Of a stretch of DNA of 64,000 nucleotides, positions 34,929-42,902 are shown one piece after another. Under the pieces are notes generated by a model. The model ran no database searches. It was not told where the DNA came from and was given only the letters and a program-made list of their open reading frames with translations. The first letter of the stretch is position 1; each line of letters opens with the position of its first letter. The translations under genes were made by a program, and so were the position numbers. This DNA is from Hellea sp039977295 (lineage in GTDB: Bacteria; Pseudomonadota; Alphaproteobacteria; Caulobacterales; Maricaulaceae). Location: NCBI GenBank assembly GCA_039977295.1, contig JBDWDN010000011.1, forward strand, positions 391,712 to 455,711. The letters run 5' to 3'.

Positions 34929-35200
34929 CTTACCATTATCAATGACCGCGTGAGCGAAGCGAATGCTGTAGTGTCATTGATAATGTGCGCCACAGAGCAG
35001 TCGTTTCTTTCACCATCGCTCTATTGATTGTCCAAAGGCAATCAATGGGGCTGTCACTGCCGTCGCAGCGCGCGGAATGTCATTGTTTATGCAAGGCACA
35101 GAACAATACTCCCTATCATGACCACTCTTCGAATCTTGGGTCGGAATGGTGATTGTGATGCTGTCTCGACAACGAACCAGAAATCGTAATAGATAGTGAA
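34929..35200. other. Gene-free stretch after tRNA-Leu with palindromic repeats
   Basis: No CDS seen. It holds the palindromic repeat at 34934-34985, a hairpin ATTGATTG/CAATCAAT at 35023-35047, and a decayed-looking relative of the repeat at about 35040-35094 (ending GTCATTGTTTATGC). No integrase or attachment-site sign was found next to the tRNA. Confidence 0.6.
34934..34985. repeat. Palindromic intergenic repeat, CAATGACACTACAGC family, copy 2
   Basis: Arms CATTATCAATGAC and GTCATTGATAATG are perfectly complementary. On the minus strand it shares ATGACACTACAGC and GGTCAT with copy 1 at 28955-29006, while the loop differs. This is the pattern of a short dispersed palindromic repeat whose stem co-varies (ATAAAC versus ATTATC). 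Confidence 0.75.
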
Positions 35201-35626
35201 ATGAGAATTTGGCTTTCACTTTTCATATGCCTATCCGTTTCTGCTTGCCAGTCTTCGCGATTGCCACTTGATAAAGCAGAGAAAGTCTTACCGTCGGACT
35301 CTATACTGCCTATAACCCGCCTAGAGGCAAAAAAACACGCCTGTGGTTTAACAGATGGAAATAATCCGGAATTATGCTCTTGTATTGCATCTAAATTATA
35401 TAACTCTGGGCGGAGGGAAGCTTTCAAAAGTGATATAGCGATAGCAATCAAATGCGAGACATCTCAAACTCCCCGTCAAGATGCAATTAGGTCACGAAGA
35501 AATGAGGCTGTTCGTGTTTGTAAAAATGTCCCGACACCTCCAGTAGATTATTTTTGTTGGGATGGGTCAATTATAGATGTGATGAACTATCCATGTATGA
35601 AATGCGCCCCAGAGCCAATCCCATGA
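35201..35626 (+). CDS. Small Cys-rich putative lipoprotein
   Basis: 141 residues. MRIWLSLFICLSVSACQSS has a type II signal peptide with lipobox SVSAC. The mature part has about eight more Cys (HACGL, LCSCIASKL, IKCETSQ, RVCKN, YFCWDG, YPCMKCAP), suggesting disulfides in the periplasm. No family is recognised. The DNA is AT-rich compared with neighbours. The stop overlaps the start of the next gene (ATGA), which implies co-translation. Confidence 0.6.
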   Translation: MRIWLSLFICLSVSACQSSRLPLDKAEKVLPSDSILPITRLEAKKHACGLTDGNNPELCSCIASKLYNSGRREAFKSDIAIAIKCETSQTPRQDAIRSRRNEAVRVCKNVPTPPVDYFCWDGSIIDVMNYPCMKCAPEPIP

Positions 35627-36258
35627 AATTTGTCATAGGCTACGCCTCACTTTTATCGCATATCAGCATCAAGCGCCTGTTCCCCAATGTCGGTAGAATT
35701 ATTCCTGTCGAAATTCAGGGCCATGCCCGCTGTTTCAACTCTTACGGCACTTTGTCCCTCAATAAAGGACTGGCCAGCAAAGCGGATAAAAACCTTGCCC
35801 ATGCCTCCGCTATTCTGCGGCCAAATTCTATGCTCTATGCTTTAGCGTTTGAACTCGATGAAACGGACTTCAGAACCTATGAGCGGCATGAGTTTCGTTA
35901 CGCTCTGCGCGCGGTTGAAGCTGTGTCTCAGGAGACTGGGGAGCTCTTAAGCGCCATCATCTGTTATGAAGGCACAGATCATGACATTGATACGTCCCTT
36001 ATCGGCGTCTCGGATATTTACGCGCTTTATGAACAATATGGCGTCATTAGCTTCTGGCACACACAGCACCTGCCTGCGGAGATCTATCTCAAACACTGTC
36101 TGGCAAGCGCCAGAGCGCTTGGTGAGCGCTATGTTCGTAATTTCCTCGATACGTCTTTCATCTATGATCGGGAGACCTCTGTGCGGGCTTTTTTAACGGC
36201 ATCGGGTGTTGATATTGACGCCTATGTCGCCGCGGCAGAGTTATCGGATGTTTTTTGA
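35623..36258 (+). CDS. Gamma-glutamylcyclotransferase-like protein (AIG2/GGCT fold)
   Basis: 211 residues from ATG 35623, which overlaps the previous stop. FVIGYASLLSHISIKRLFPN is the GGCT-type phosphate loop (YxSL). LYALAFELDETDFRTYERHE is the barrel strand with the acidic catalytic-type residues. Family members cleave gamma-glutamyl peptides or act on unknown substrates. The C-terminal part (IYLKHCLASARALGERYVRN) is longer than the minimal domain. Confidence 0.75.
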   Translation: MKFVIGYASLLSHISIKRLFPNVGRIIPVEIQGHARCFNSYGTLSLNKGLASKADKNLAHASAILRPNSMLYALAFELDETDFRTYERHEFRYALRAVEAVSQETGELLSAIICYEGTDHDIDTSLIGVSDIYALYEQYGVISFWHTQHLPAEIYLKHCLASARALGERYVRNFLDTSFIYDRETSVRAFLTASGVDIDAYVAAAELSDVF

Positions 36259-36319
36259 GAATCGATGAGAAGGCCTGGAGATGACAAAGAGAGGGGAGCG
36301 ATTTTAAACGCTCATGCCA

Positions 36320-36347
36320 ACAAAAAAGCCCCCGCGAAGCAGAGGCT
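36320..36347 (-). terminator. Terminator of rpsL
   Basis: On the minus strand AGCCTCTGC and GCGGGGGCT pair around TTC (with G-U pairs), followed by TTTTTT. It lies 27 bp after the rpsL stop, showing that rpsL ends its transcript alone rather than continuing into rpsG-fusA. Confidence 0.7.
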
Positions 36348-36373
36348 CTCTATTCTTAAGGTGTAAGCCGGGC

Positions 36374-36745
36374 TTACTTAGGGCGCTTAACACCGTATTT
36401 GGAACGTTTCGTCTTACGATCTTTAACAGGTTGCGCGTCAAGGCTACCACGAACGACAGAGTAACGCACACCCGGAAGGTCACGGGGGCCGCCGCCGCGA
36501 ACAAGAACAACACTATGCTCTTGAAGGTTATGGCCTTCACCTGGGATGTAACTGGCAACCGTATGGCCGTTTGTAAGGCGAACACGTGCCACTTTCCGAA
36601 GGGCTGAGTTAGGCTTACGAGGCGTTGTTGTATAAACGCGTGTGCAAACGCCGCGTTTTTGCGGGTTAGCTTGAAGAGCTGGGTTTTTCGTGCCGCGCTT
36701 TTTAGGCTGGCGTGGCTTACGAATGAGCTGCTGAATTGTTGGCAT
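36374..36745 (-). CDS. rpsL: 30S ribosomal protein S12
   Basis: 123 residues, normal. MPTIQQLIRKPRQPKKRGTK is the conserved start. TTPRKPNSALRKVARV keeps the Lys whose mutation gives streptomycin resistance, so the sensitive form is encoded. RDLPGVRY keeps the Asp that RimO methylthiolates. It is not followed by rpsG, fusA or tuf: a terminator follows and tuf starts 27 kb away on the other strand. The upstream neighbour is rimO, whose substrate is this protein. Confidence 0.98.
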   Translation of the reverse strand: MPTIQQLIRKPRQPKKRGTKNPALQANPQKRGVCTRVYTTTPRKPNSALRKVARVRLTNGHTVASYIPGEGHNLQEHSVVLVRGGGPRDLPGVRYSVVRGSLDAQPVKDRKTKRSKYGVKRPK

Positions 36746-36915
36746 AATAAAGTCTTCTAAGTCTGAATTTTGCGCTCAACTATGTATTTGAGCCTTTAAA
36801 GTCAATCAAATTATTCACGAAGGCGGCACATAACGCGCCTATCGCAATGAATCAATCATATAAGAGTCTTTTTTAGAGGTTTTTACAGGTAATCTACCAA
36901 AACCTCTTAAGCGTT

Positions 36916-38277
36916 TTACTGACGAATGCCCCACATGTCGTATTCGTCGGTTTGTTCGATTCTTACGGGGACTATATCGCCGACTTTGACGTCAGTATCG
37001 CCGTTAAGGAAAACACAGCCGTCAATGTCAGGCGCGTCAGCTACAGAGCGGCCAAATGCGCCGTCAGCATCAACTTCATCAATGATAACGTCGTAGGTTT
37101 CACCGATTCTAGCTTCCATCAGCTCTTTACTGACCTCTTGCTGACATTCCATGAAGGCATTGTAGCGCGCATCAATGATGTCTTGCGGGACTTGGTCTTC
37201 GAAATCATGAGCCTGCGCGCCGTCAACATTCTCATATTTAAAAGCGCCAACACGGGCAAGCTTGGCCTCGCGTAGGAAATCTAGCAATATTTGGAAGTCT
37301 TTTTCCGTCTCGCCAGGAAAGCCGACGATGAATGTTGAGCGAATCGTAAGGTCAGGACAAATCTCGCGCCACTTTTTCAGGCGCTCCATGACTTTATGCT
37401 GATTAGCGGGACGTTTCATGCGTTTGAGGACAGCAGGGCTGGCATGTTGGAACGGCACGTCAATATAGGGAAGGACGCTGCTGTCTTCATCTGCCATCAT
37501 TTGGATGATGTTATCAACGTGGGGATAGGGATAAACATATTGCATGCGCACCCATACGCCGAGCTTACCGAGCGCGCGGGTGAGGTCATGTAAGTTCGAC
37601 TTATACTCCTCGCCGCGCCATGTGCCGGTGGCGTAGCCAATATCAAGGCCATAAGCGGAAGTGTCTTGGCTAATCACGATAAGTTCTTTGACGCCTGACT
37701 CGACGAGCTTCTCAGCGTCGCGCATGACCTTAGCTATATTCATAGAATCGAGCTTGCCGCGCAGATCAGGGATAATGCAGAAGGTGCATTTATTGTTACA
37801 GCCCTCTGAAATCTTCAAATAGGCATAATGCTTAGGCGTGATGCGAGAGCGCTCATAAGGAATAAGGTCTGTGAATTTATTCTCTTGCATAGGCGCAGCT
37901 TTGCGCACAGCCGCGACAACATCATCATATTGTTGCGGGCCTGTGACAGACAGGACTTTGGGATATTGCTGTTTAATGACAGGATCATTGCCCATACAGC
38001 CCGTCACGATAACGCGGCCATTCTCGAGCAAAGCTTCATCAATGGCTGAAAGACTATCGGCCTTAGCAGAGTTTAAAAAACCGCAGGTGTTGACGATGAT
38101 AACATCTGAGTCGTCATAGGTTTTGCCGATGCGGTAACCATCTGCCCTAAGAAGGGTGATGATACGTTCGGAATCGACCATAGCTTTGGGGCAACCCAGC
38201 GAGACGAAGCCTACGCTTGGATTATCGATGAGTTGGGCGTTGGGGTGGTCGGCGCTATGCGTAATCTCATTTGTCAT
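36916..38277 (-). CDS. rimO: Ribosomal protein S12 methylthiotransferase RimO
   Basis: 453 residues. The N-terminal UPF0004 domain (GFVSLGCPKAMVDSERIITL, NTCGFLNSAKADS) carries Cys for one FeS cluster. The radical-SAM motif CNNKCTFCIIP binds the second. A C-terminal TRAM domain follows (ARIGETYDVIIDEVD). It adds a methylthio group to an Asp of S12. It lies 170 bp upstream of rpsL on the same strand. Confidence 0.96.
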   Translation of the reverse strand: MTNEITHSADHPNAQLIDNPSVGFVSLGCPKAMVDSERIITLLRADGYRIGKTYDDSDVIIVNTCGFLNSAKADSLSAIDEALLENGRVIVTGCMGNDPVIKQQYPKVLSVTGPQQYDDVVAAVRKAAPMQENKFTDLIPYERSRITPKHYAYLKISEGCNNKCTFCIIPDLRGKLDSMNIAKVMRDAEKLVESGVKELIVISQDTSAYGLDIGYATGTWRGEEYKSNLHDLTRALGKLGVWVRMQYVYPYPHVDNIIQMMADEDSSVLPYIDVPFQHASPAVLKRMKRPANQHKVMERLKKWREICPDLTIRSTFIVGFPGETEKDFQILLDFLREAKLARVGAFKYENVDGAQAHDFEDQVPQDIIDARYNAFMECQQEVSKELMEARIGETYDVIIDEVDADGAFGRSVADAPDIDGCVFLNGDTDVKVGDIVPVRIEQTDEYDMWGIRQ

Positions 38278-38337
38278 AAGTCTTGTCTCAATAAGGATTG
38301 GCGTCCCCTTAAAAGGAATAGAGCCGATGTCCAGTAT

Positions 38338-39192
38338 TTATTGCTGCGCGGGGGGAGGGCTGCAGGTCAGGCCGAAGCTTCGATAGGCTCCCATTGTTTC
38401 CTCTAGGCCGCTCCAAAGAGATTGGTTTTTAAACACGGTTTTCTCCAAGGTCAGTTGATAGTTTTCAGTTTTCACATGCGGCAGGCAAGACGCTAACATT
38501 GGCCCTTCTACAATCATAAAATTATCAGGGGTCAACCCTTCATCGCTTCCCGGCGTGAAATGTTGCCGCCACCCATCGTCAAGGTCTTCTTCCTCCCGGT
38601 AGAGCCTCCAGCCTTTGGGGACGCCAAGATGTGCCGCAAATTTGGCTTCCTCACTCAGCTGTCTTGCGCGCCGTTCAGATTTTCGTTTGAGGATACGCGT
38701 GAGCCCTTCTGAGGTCGGATCACCTTCATCAATTAAACTTTCCATGTGATTTTCCATATCACTATTGGATAACATTTGCGGGTCTGGCGTGCCGTGCAGC
38801 CCAATCACAGAACGAGGTAAAAGGGTAATGCGCGCTGCGGCAGGCACAAAATAATTCCCGCAAGATGATAGACAGACTTTGTCGACAATCAGATGCCGCG
38901 GATAATCACTTATCTTATAACCAATCGCGCGGCCCGCAGCAACGTCGCCGCCATTTGTCGTGACCCTCACCGTCTCAATATCTAGGGTGAGGAGGGGAAG
39001 GGCGCAGTCATACATGGCTTCATCGATCGGGCCAGAGAGTTTGATCGTGGTGGCGTCTAACTTTTCACAGGTTCCGATGTCCGGGTAGCTATCTATCCAG
39101 AGTCTTTTAGGCGAAAAGAAGCTTTGGCCAAAACCGGTACCGAAGAGCAGGAGAATGGCCGCGAGGACGATGTAAACCAAATTAGACTTCAT
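38338..39192 (-). CDS. Periplasmic/anchored protein with ClpP/crotonase-like fold
   Basis: 284 residues. The N-terminal LVYIVLAAILLLFGTGFGQS is a signal anchor. VRVTTNGGDVAAGRAIGYKI, followed by VDKVCLSSCGNYFVPAAARI and VIGLHGTP, follows the pattern of periplasmic ClpP-like proteins (GGD oxyanion region, Ser before a Cys, later His). The Ser in LSSCGNY could be the nucleophile. Substrate unknown. It precedes rimO by 60 bp on the same strand but is likely independent. Confidence 0.7.
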   Translation of the reverse strand: MKSNLVYIVLAAILLLFGTGFGQSFFSPKRLWIDSYPDIGTCEKLDATTIKLSGPIDEAMYDCALPLLTLDIETVRVTTNGGDVAAGRAIGYKISDYPRHLIVDKVCLSSCGNYFVPAAARITLLPRSVIGLHGTPDPQMLSNSDMENHMESLIDEGDPTSEGLTRILKRKSERRARQLSEEAKFAAHLGVPKGWRLYREEEDLDDGWRQHFTPGSDEGLTPDNFMIVEGPMLASCLPHVKTENYQLTLEKTVFKNQSLWSGLEETMGAYRSFGLTCSPPPAQQ

Positions 39193-39243
39193 TTCATGTT
39201 ATACTATATCACGAGTGCCCAAAAAGCAATTTTCTAGTTTGGG

Positions 39244-39420
39244 TTAATATATTGGTAGGAAGTCCGCTACACTAAGGTTCTTAGGCGACGCTTTTGCCGT
39301 TCCAAAGACACGCTCCAACGGGGTGAGGGGATTCGTATCGGGGGTCTTGGGCTTTGCTGCGAGTATCCGGTTAAAGACGCAATTTTCGTCATACTCGTTG
39401 TCATTGAGTTTTGATGTCAT
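39244..39420 (-). CDS. Small hypothetical protein
   Basis: 58 residues from ATG 39420, with AGGAG seven bases upstream. It is acidic at the N-terminus (SKLNDNEYDENCVFNRIL) and Pro/Thr-rich in the middle. No family is recognised. The good ribosome site and separation from neighbours support a real gene, but it could be spurious. Confidence 0.45.
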   Translation of the reverse strand: MTSKLNDNEYDENCVFNRILAAKPKTPDTNPLTPLERVFGTAKASPKNLSVADFLPIY

Positions 39421-39540
39421 GCTTTGCTCCTTTGTCGGCCAGACCAAAGGCGGTGCAAATCTCGCGCCAATCTATGCTGTAGGGCGCAAGGCGTGACTAT
39501 TTTTCAACCGCTGAGAATATTTCACGCCTCATTAAAGCCC

Positions 39541-39807
39541 TAGGGTCAGGATCTATCAATTTCATGGTTTAGACAGCTTTGAGATATTTTGTGGTTAGGC
39601 GCGACATTTAAGTGATGCGTCCGCCTCGCCAAATGACGCAACGACACCCACAAAGTTTCTCAAAGCTGCCGTAAACGGTCGTATCGAGCGCGCCTTGGGC
39701 CTGCGTTGCTGATTTTTGGCGTGTCTAGACATGCCTGCAAATCAGCGTCTTGCCCAAAACACGCTCGATACGATCTAAATCCATGAAATTGATAGATCCT
39801 GACCCTA
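39541..39807. mobile_element. 267-bp MITE-like element with terminal inverted repeats and two internal hairpins
   Basis: Ends TAGGGTCAGGATCTATCAAT (39541 on) and its inverse at 39774-39807 form 33-34-bp terminal inverted repeats with one indel. TA at each end fits the TA target duplication of IS630/Tc1-mariner-type elements. Inside are two separate stems: 39574-39594 with 39648-39668 (imperfect, 21 bp) and 39680-39690 with 39762-39772 (perfect 11 bp, extended by TTGGGC/GCCCAA). The whole element could fold as a three-way branched structure. No ORF is present. The remaining gene-free DNA from 39421 to 39908 shows nothing else. Confidence 0.8.
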
Positions 39808-39908
39808 AATGCAGTTCAACCTGTCATTTCATACTGCGGCGGCCCGAATCTTGCTGTAATAGAGGCCTGATTGATAAAATGAACTAAAGTGAATAATTGG
39901 AGGGTGTT

Positions 39909-40376
39909 ATGTTGACACGTCACTTAAAACTGACTGGGGCTATTTTAGGCGCAAGTTTGGGGCTTTTAATGGCAACGCCAGATGCCCATGCGCAATTTGG
40001 CGATCTTTCGCCCGTCCTTTTGGTCGAGAGCGGCCCGTCGGATAATGGCGATTACCGCCGAATGGTCTTTGTGAAGTTCCTTTCGGGCGACCGCGTCAGC
40101 GTGAATTACAAAGCTTATAACCGCACGGAATTTATTCAGGCGCGGAACACAACCCCGCAAGATGTTATTTCAGCCTGCGCTAATGGGGCCGCTACGCCAA
40201 TGTCACAAATCAAAGCGTTTCAACGCGACGAAGCTCGGGCTAAGCGAAGCGGGAAAGCGCCTCAAGTCGTTAGGTTTTGCATCAAGAATATCCAAAATTG
40301 GGAAGGCGGCAATCGCGATAAATATTTGAACCCGATTTTTGAGGGCATGCCTCATGCCGCGTCGTTGAATAATTAG
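39909..40376 (+). CDS. Exported protein of unknown function
   Basis: 155 residues from ATG 39909, preceded by GGAGG. The signal peptide is around LKLTGAILGASLGLLMATPD with cleavage after AHA. The mature part has two Cys (ISACANG, VRFCIKN) that could form a disulfide, and no known domain. It is followed by a strong terminator, so it is a single-gene unit. Confidence 0.7.
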   Translation: MLTRHLKLTGAILGASLGLLMATPDAHAQFGDLSPVLLVESGPSDNGDYRRMVFVKFLSGDRVSVNYKAYNRTEFIQARNTTPQDVISACANGAATPMSQIKAFQRDEARAKRSGKAPQVVRFCIKNIQNWEGGNRDKYLNPIFEGMPHAASLNN

Positions 40377-40392
40377 ACCAATTCAAAATACT

Positions 40393-40440
40393 AAAAACCC
40401 GCTTCTGCGTTTTACTCAAACGCTAAGGTGGGTTTTTTTT
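40393..40440 (+). terminator. Rho-independent terminator
   Basis: AAACCCGCTTCTGCGTTT and AAACGCTAAGGTGGGTTT pair around TACTC with one internal bulge, and eight T follow. It ends the exported-protein gene at 39909. Confidence 0.9.
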
Positions 40441-40476
40441 ATGTCCAAAATTTAAGATTACCCGTCAAAATTTTCA

Positions 40477-40517
40477 TTGACCACACTTGTAGTCGTGTTC
40501 TATGGCTACAAGTGTAG
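40477..40517 (+). promoter_or_regulatory. Promoter with two BlaI/MecI operators
   Basis: CCACACTTGTAG (40481-40492) and CTACAAGTGTAG (40506-40517) each carry the ACA-N2-TGT core of BlaI/MecI operators. They are arranged as an inverted repeat with centres 25 bp apart. TTGACC at 40477-40482 fits a -35 box and TCTATG at 40499-40504 a weak -10 box, so both operators cover the promoter. The repressor gene starts 21 bp downstream, indicating autoregulation. Confidence 0.8.
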
Positions 40518-40538
40518 TCATTAAAGGAGACGACTCAA

Positions 40539-40925
40539 ATGGGACAAAGTGGAAAGATCCGCATCTCACAATCCGAATTGGATGTTATGGATGTTCTTTG
40601 GACGCAAAGTCCGTTAGGCGCGTCTGAAGTTGCGGGCAAGCTTGCCGAGAGTAAGGATTGGAATATCCGCACGATTAAAACATTGCTCTCGCGCCTCGTC
40701 GAAAAAGGCGCTCTTTCCACAGAAACTGAAGGACGGCGTTATCTTTACGCACCGTTGATTTCTAAAGACAGCTATGCGGCTAGTGCCACGCGCCGCTTAT
40801 CTGACCGCCTTTTCGGAGGCCGCGCTGCGCCGCTTGTTATGCATTTAGCTGAAGATGATGGTCTCACGCCCGGCGATATTGCGGAGCTGGAAGCCTTGCT
40901 CGCCAAGCTCAAAAAGGGAGAATAG
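40539..40925 (+). CDS. BlaI/MecI/CopY family transcriptional repressor
   Basis: 128 residues. A winged helix is evident: ISQSELDVMDVLWTQSPLGA, SEVAGKLAESKDWNIRTIKT, LLSRLVEKGALSTETEGRRY. The dimerisation tail follows (LAEDDGLTPGDIAELEALLA). In the family the partner M56 peptidase triggers its cleavage to release the operon. Here the M56 gene starts four bases after its stop, and paired operators lie just upstream. Confidence 0.95.
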   Translation: MGQSGKIRISQSELDVMDVLWTQSPLGASEVAGKLAESKDWNIRTIKTLLSRLVEKGALSTETEGRRYLYAPLISKDSYAASATRRLSDRLFGGRAAPLVMHLAEDDGLTPGDIAELEALLAKLKKGE

Positions 40926-40929
40926 GGTC

Positions 40930-42825
40930 ATGATGGATTGGATGATAGGAACGGGTCTAGCCGTTAGTCTTTTGATTGCATTGGTTCTAATCGTGCGCAG
41001 ACCCTTTGCCCGTATGTTCGGGGCGAGGGCGGCTTATGCTTTATGGGGGCTTCCCTTTATCCGTTTGGTCATGCCTGAAGTCACAATCCCGCGTATTTTC
41101 CCGCAATTAACTACCGCGCCGCCAACCGAAATAGCTCTCCCCACAGACATAACTATAACGCCTGAGATGTTGGCGGCTATGCAAGCGGAGCCAAGCGCGA
41201 TGAGCCAAATAGCCCCCTATATTATGCCTTCTATATTTGGGCTTTGGGCCCTCGGCGCGGTGACATTGTTTCTATTTCATTGGGTTCGCCAAGCCTCGCT
41301 TATGGATCGGCTTAAATACGAGTCCGAAGCTGCGGTAAGCCTTGAAGGCGAAATAAATTTTGCCGCACAGCAAGTGGGTTTAAAACGCCCTCCAATGGTT
41401 CGAATTTCGGATGAGAAAGTTGGGCCTTTAGTGGCTGGATTTATCCGTCCCGTTGTCATGCTGCCTGATAATTTCATGACGGCTTTTAGCGCGCGTCAGC
41501 GCCATTACGCCCTGATGCATGAATTTATGCACATTAAGCGCGGCGATGTCTGGGTGGCCTTAGCGTGGCTAGGATTTCGCGCGGTAAACTGGCCCAACCC
41601 GCTTGTGCATTACGCCGCCAAACATTTTCGCTCTGACCAAGAGGCGGCTTGTGATGCCAGCGTCTTAAGCGCGATGGGTGATAAAAAGGACGATGTCACC
41701 GGCTATGCCGAAACACTCATTCATGCGGCCAAAGCCGCTATGACAATAGATAACAAATCAGGGCGTGCCAGCCCCGGGCCGAGCCAGCTAGCGCTCACTA
41801 TTCACCATCCCCTAAAGGAGAGACTTATGATCTTGGGTACACACAAAAAAACATCACATTGGAAATCGCGCCTTGCGGCAAGCGTTATGATAATTGGAGC
41901 TGCAACCTTATCTGCGCCCCTGATTCAAGCAGATGCGCACCCGGAAGAAGAACTTGCGGGTAAGGCCGAAAGCCACACAAGCAAATCCATAATCAAACGT
42001 ATGACAGAAAAAGACGGCGAAAAAGTCTCTGAGCATTTTGAGATTAACGTCGACGGGAATGATATCAAAGCTTTCAAAGTTGACCCTTCAGGTAAAAAAA
42101 TCCGGATTGATGTAAAAGACATCGAAGGCGTTGACATCGCTGACTTAAAAGCTGGGCATAAGGGATTTACCGTTAGCGATAATGACGGTTCTAAATACAT
42201 GTCGCGCGAGGACTTTAAAGAATGGGCAGAAAAAGAATATCCTGAATGGAAAGAAAATGATTTCGCGAGTTGGGTAAAAGGCGATTTCCAAAGCTGGGCA
42301 TCTAAAAAAGATGAAAACAGAATTGTGTTGCGCAACGAAGATGGCGAAACGCGCTTTGTGTTTAAAGGTGGACCTGATTTTCCGAAGCCGCCTGTGCCGC
42401 CGCGTTTTTCCAAGAATTCTGAGAATGTATTCGTTTTGAGAAGTGATACTCTGGAAGGGCTTGAGGGCCTTAAAGCCCTGGAATCCTTAGAAGGCCTAGA
42501 GGGATTGGAAGGCTTGAAAGCCCTGAAAGGTCTGAAAGGGCTTGAAGCGCTCAAAGGTTTAGAGGGCCTTGAGGGACTTGAAGCCTTGAAAGGGTTGGAA
42601 AATTTCAAAGGTGTTAGGACCTTTAGTTTCTCTAATGAGGATGGCGAGAATGTGGAATTGAAGCTTCGCATGACCGAGTCAAGACTGGCCGCAGCGCGGA
42701 AAATGCTCGAAGATACTAAGCTCGACGCTGATGACTCCCGCGAAATGGCCAAAGCTAAGCGCGAGCTTGAGAAGGCCCGCAAAGCCCTCCGCGCCGCTGA
42801 ACGTGCCCTAAAAGACGCTAAATAA
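40930..42825 (+). CDS. BlaR1-like M56 membrane metallopeptidase with LEG-repeat C-terminal region
   Basis: 631 residues. N-terminal TM helices (MIGTGLAVSLLIALVLIV and others) flank the M56 core: LMHEFMHIKRGDV holds HExxH near residue 197, and EAACDASVL near 238 gives the third zinc ligand. A TM segment (LAASVMIIGAATLSAPLIQA) leads to an outside domain. There is no penicillin-binding domain. Instead residues about 508-561 (42451-42612) are 18 tandem triplets of the form L-(E/K)-(G/A), followed by a charged coiled coil to the end. It probably senses an envelope signal and inactivates the BlaI-type repressor. Confidence 0.9.
   Translation: MMDWMIGTGLAVSLLIALVLIVRRPFARMFGARAAYALWGLPFIRLVMPEVTIPRIFPQLTTAPPTEIALPTDITITPEMLAAMQAEPSAMSQIAPYIMPSIFGLWALGAVTLFLFHWVRQASLMDRLKYESEAAVSLEGEINFAAQQVGLKRPPMVRISDEKVGPLVAGFIRPVVMLPDNFMTAFSARQRHYALMHEFMHIKRGDVWVALAWLGFRAVNWPNPLVHYAAKHFRSDQEAACDASVLSAMGDKKDDVTGYAETLIHAAKAAMTIDNKSGRASPGPSQLALTIHHPLKERLMILGTHKKTSHWKSRLAASVMIIGAATLSAPLIQADAHPEEELAGKAESHTSKSIIKRMTEKDGEKVSEHFEINVDGNDIKAFKVDPSGKKIRIDVKDIEGVDIADLKAGHKGFTVSDNDGSKYMSREDFKEWAEKEYPEWKENDFASWVKGDFQSWASKKDENRIVLRNEDGETRFVFKGGPDFPKPPVPPRFSKNSENVFVLRSDTLEGLEGLKALESLEGLEGLEGLKALKGLKGLEALKGLEGLEGLEALKGLENFKGVRTFSFSNEDGENVELKLRMTESRLAAARKMLEDTKLDADDSREMAKAKRELEKARKALRAAERALKDAK
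42451..42612 (+). repeat. In-gene tandem 9-bp repeats coding LEG/LKG/LKA triplets
   Basis: Eighteen consecutive 9-bp units such as CTTGAGGGC, TTGGAAGGC and CTGAAAGGT code for Leu-(Glu/Lys)-(Gly/Ala). Synonymous codons vary widely while the amino-acid pattern holds, which points to selection on the protein rather than simple recent slippage. Confidence 0.9.
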
Positions 42826-42902
42826 AAGGAATTCACCGCGCTTTGCGACTGGAACCCCTTCGAACAGTGTATCTGTGTTTCAAAGCGCGGTGGAGTTTAC
42901 TC

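Noticed and set aside
34844..35200. tRNA-Leu as an integration site
   Set aside because: No second copy of the tRNA 3' end and no integrase were found; the following DNA is palindromic repeats and ordinary genes.
41925..42836. 303-residue minus-strand open frame opposite the M56 gene
   Set aside because: It is Ser/Pro/Phe-rich low complexity produced by the LEG repeat and coiled coil read in reverse.
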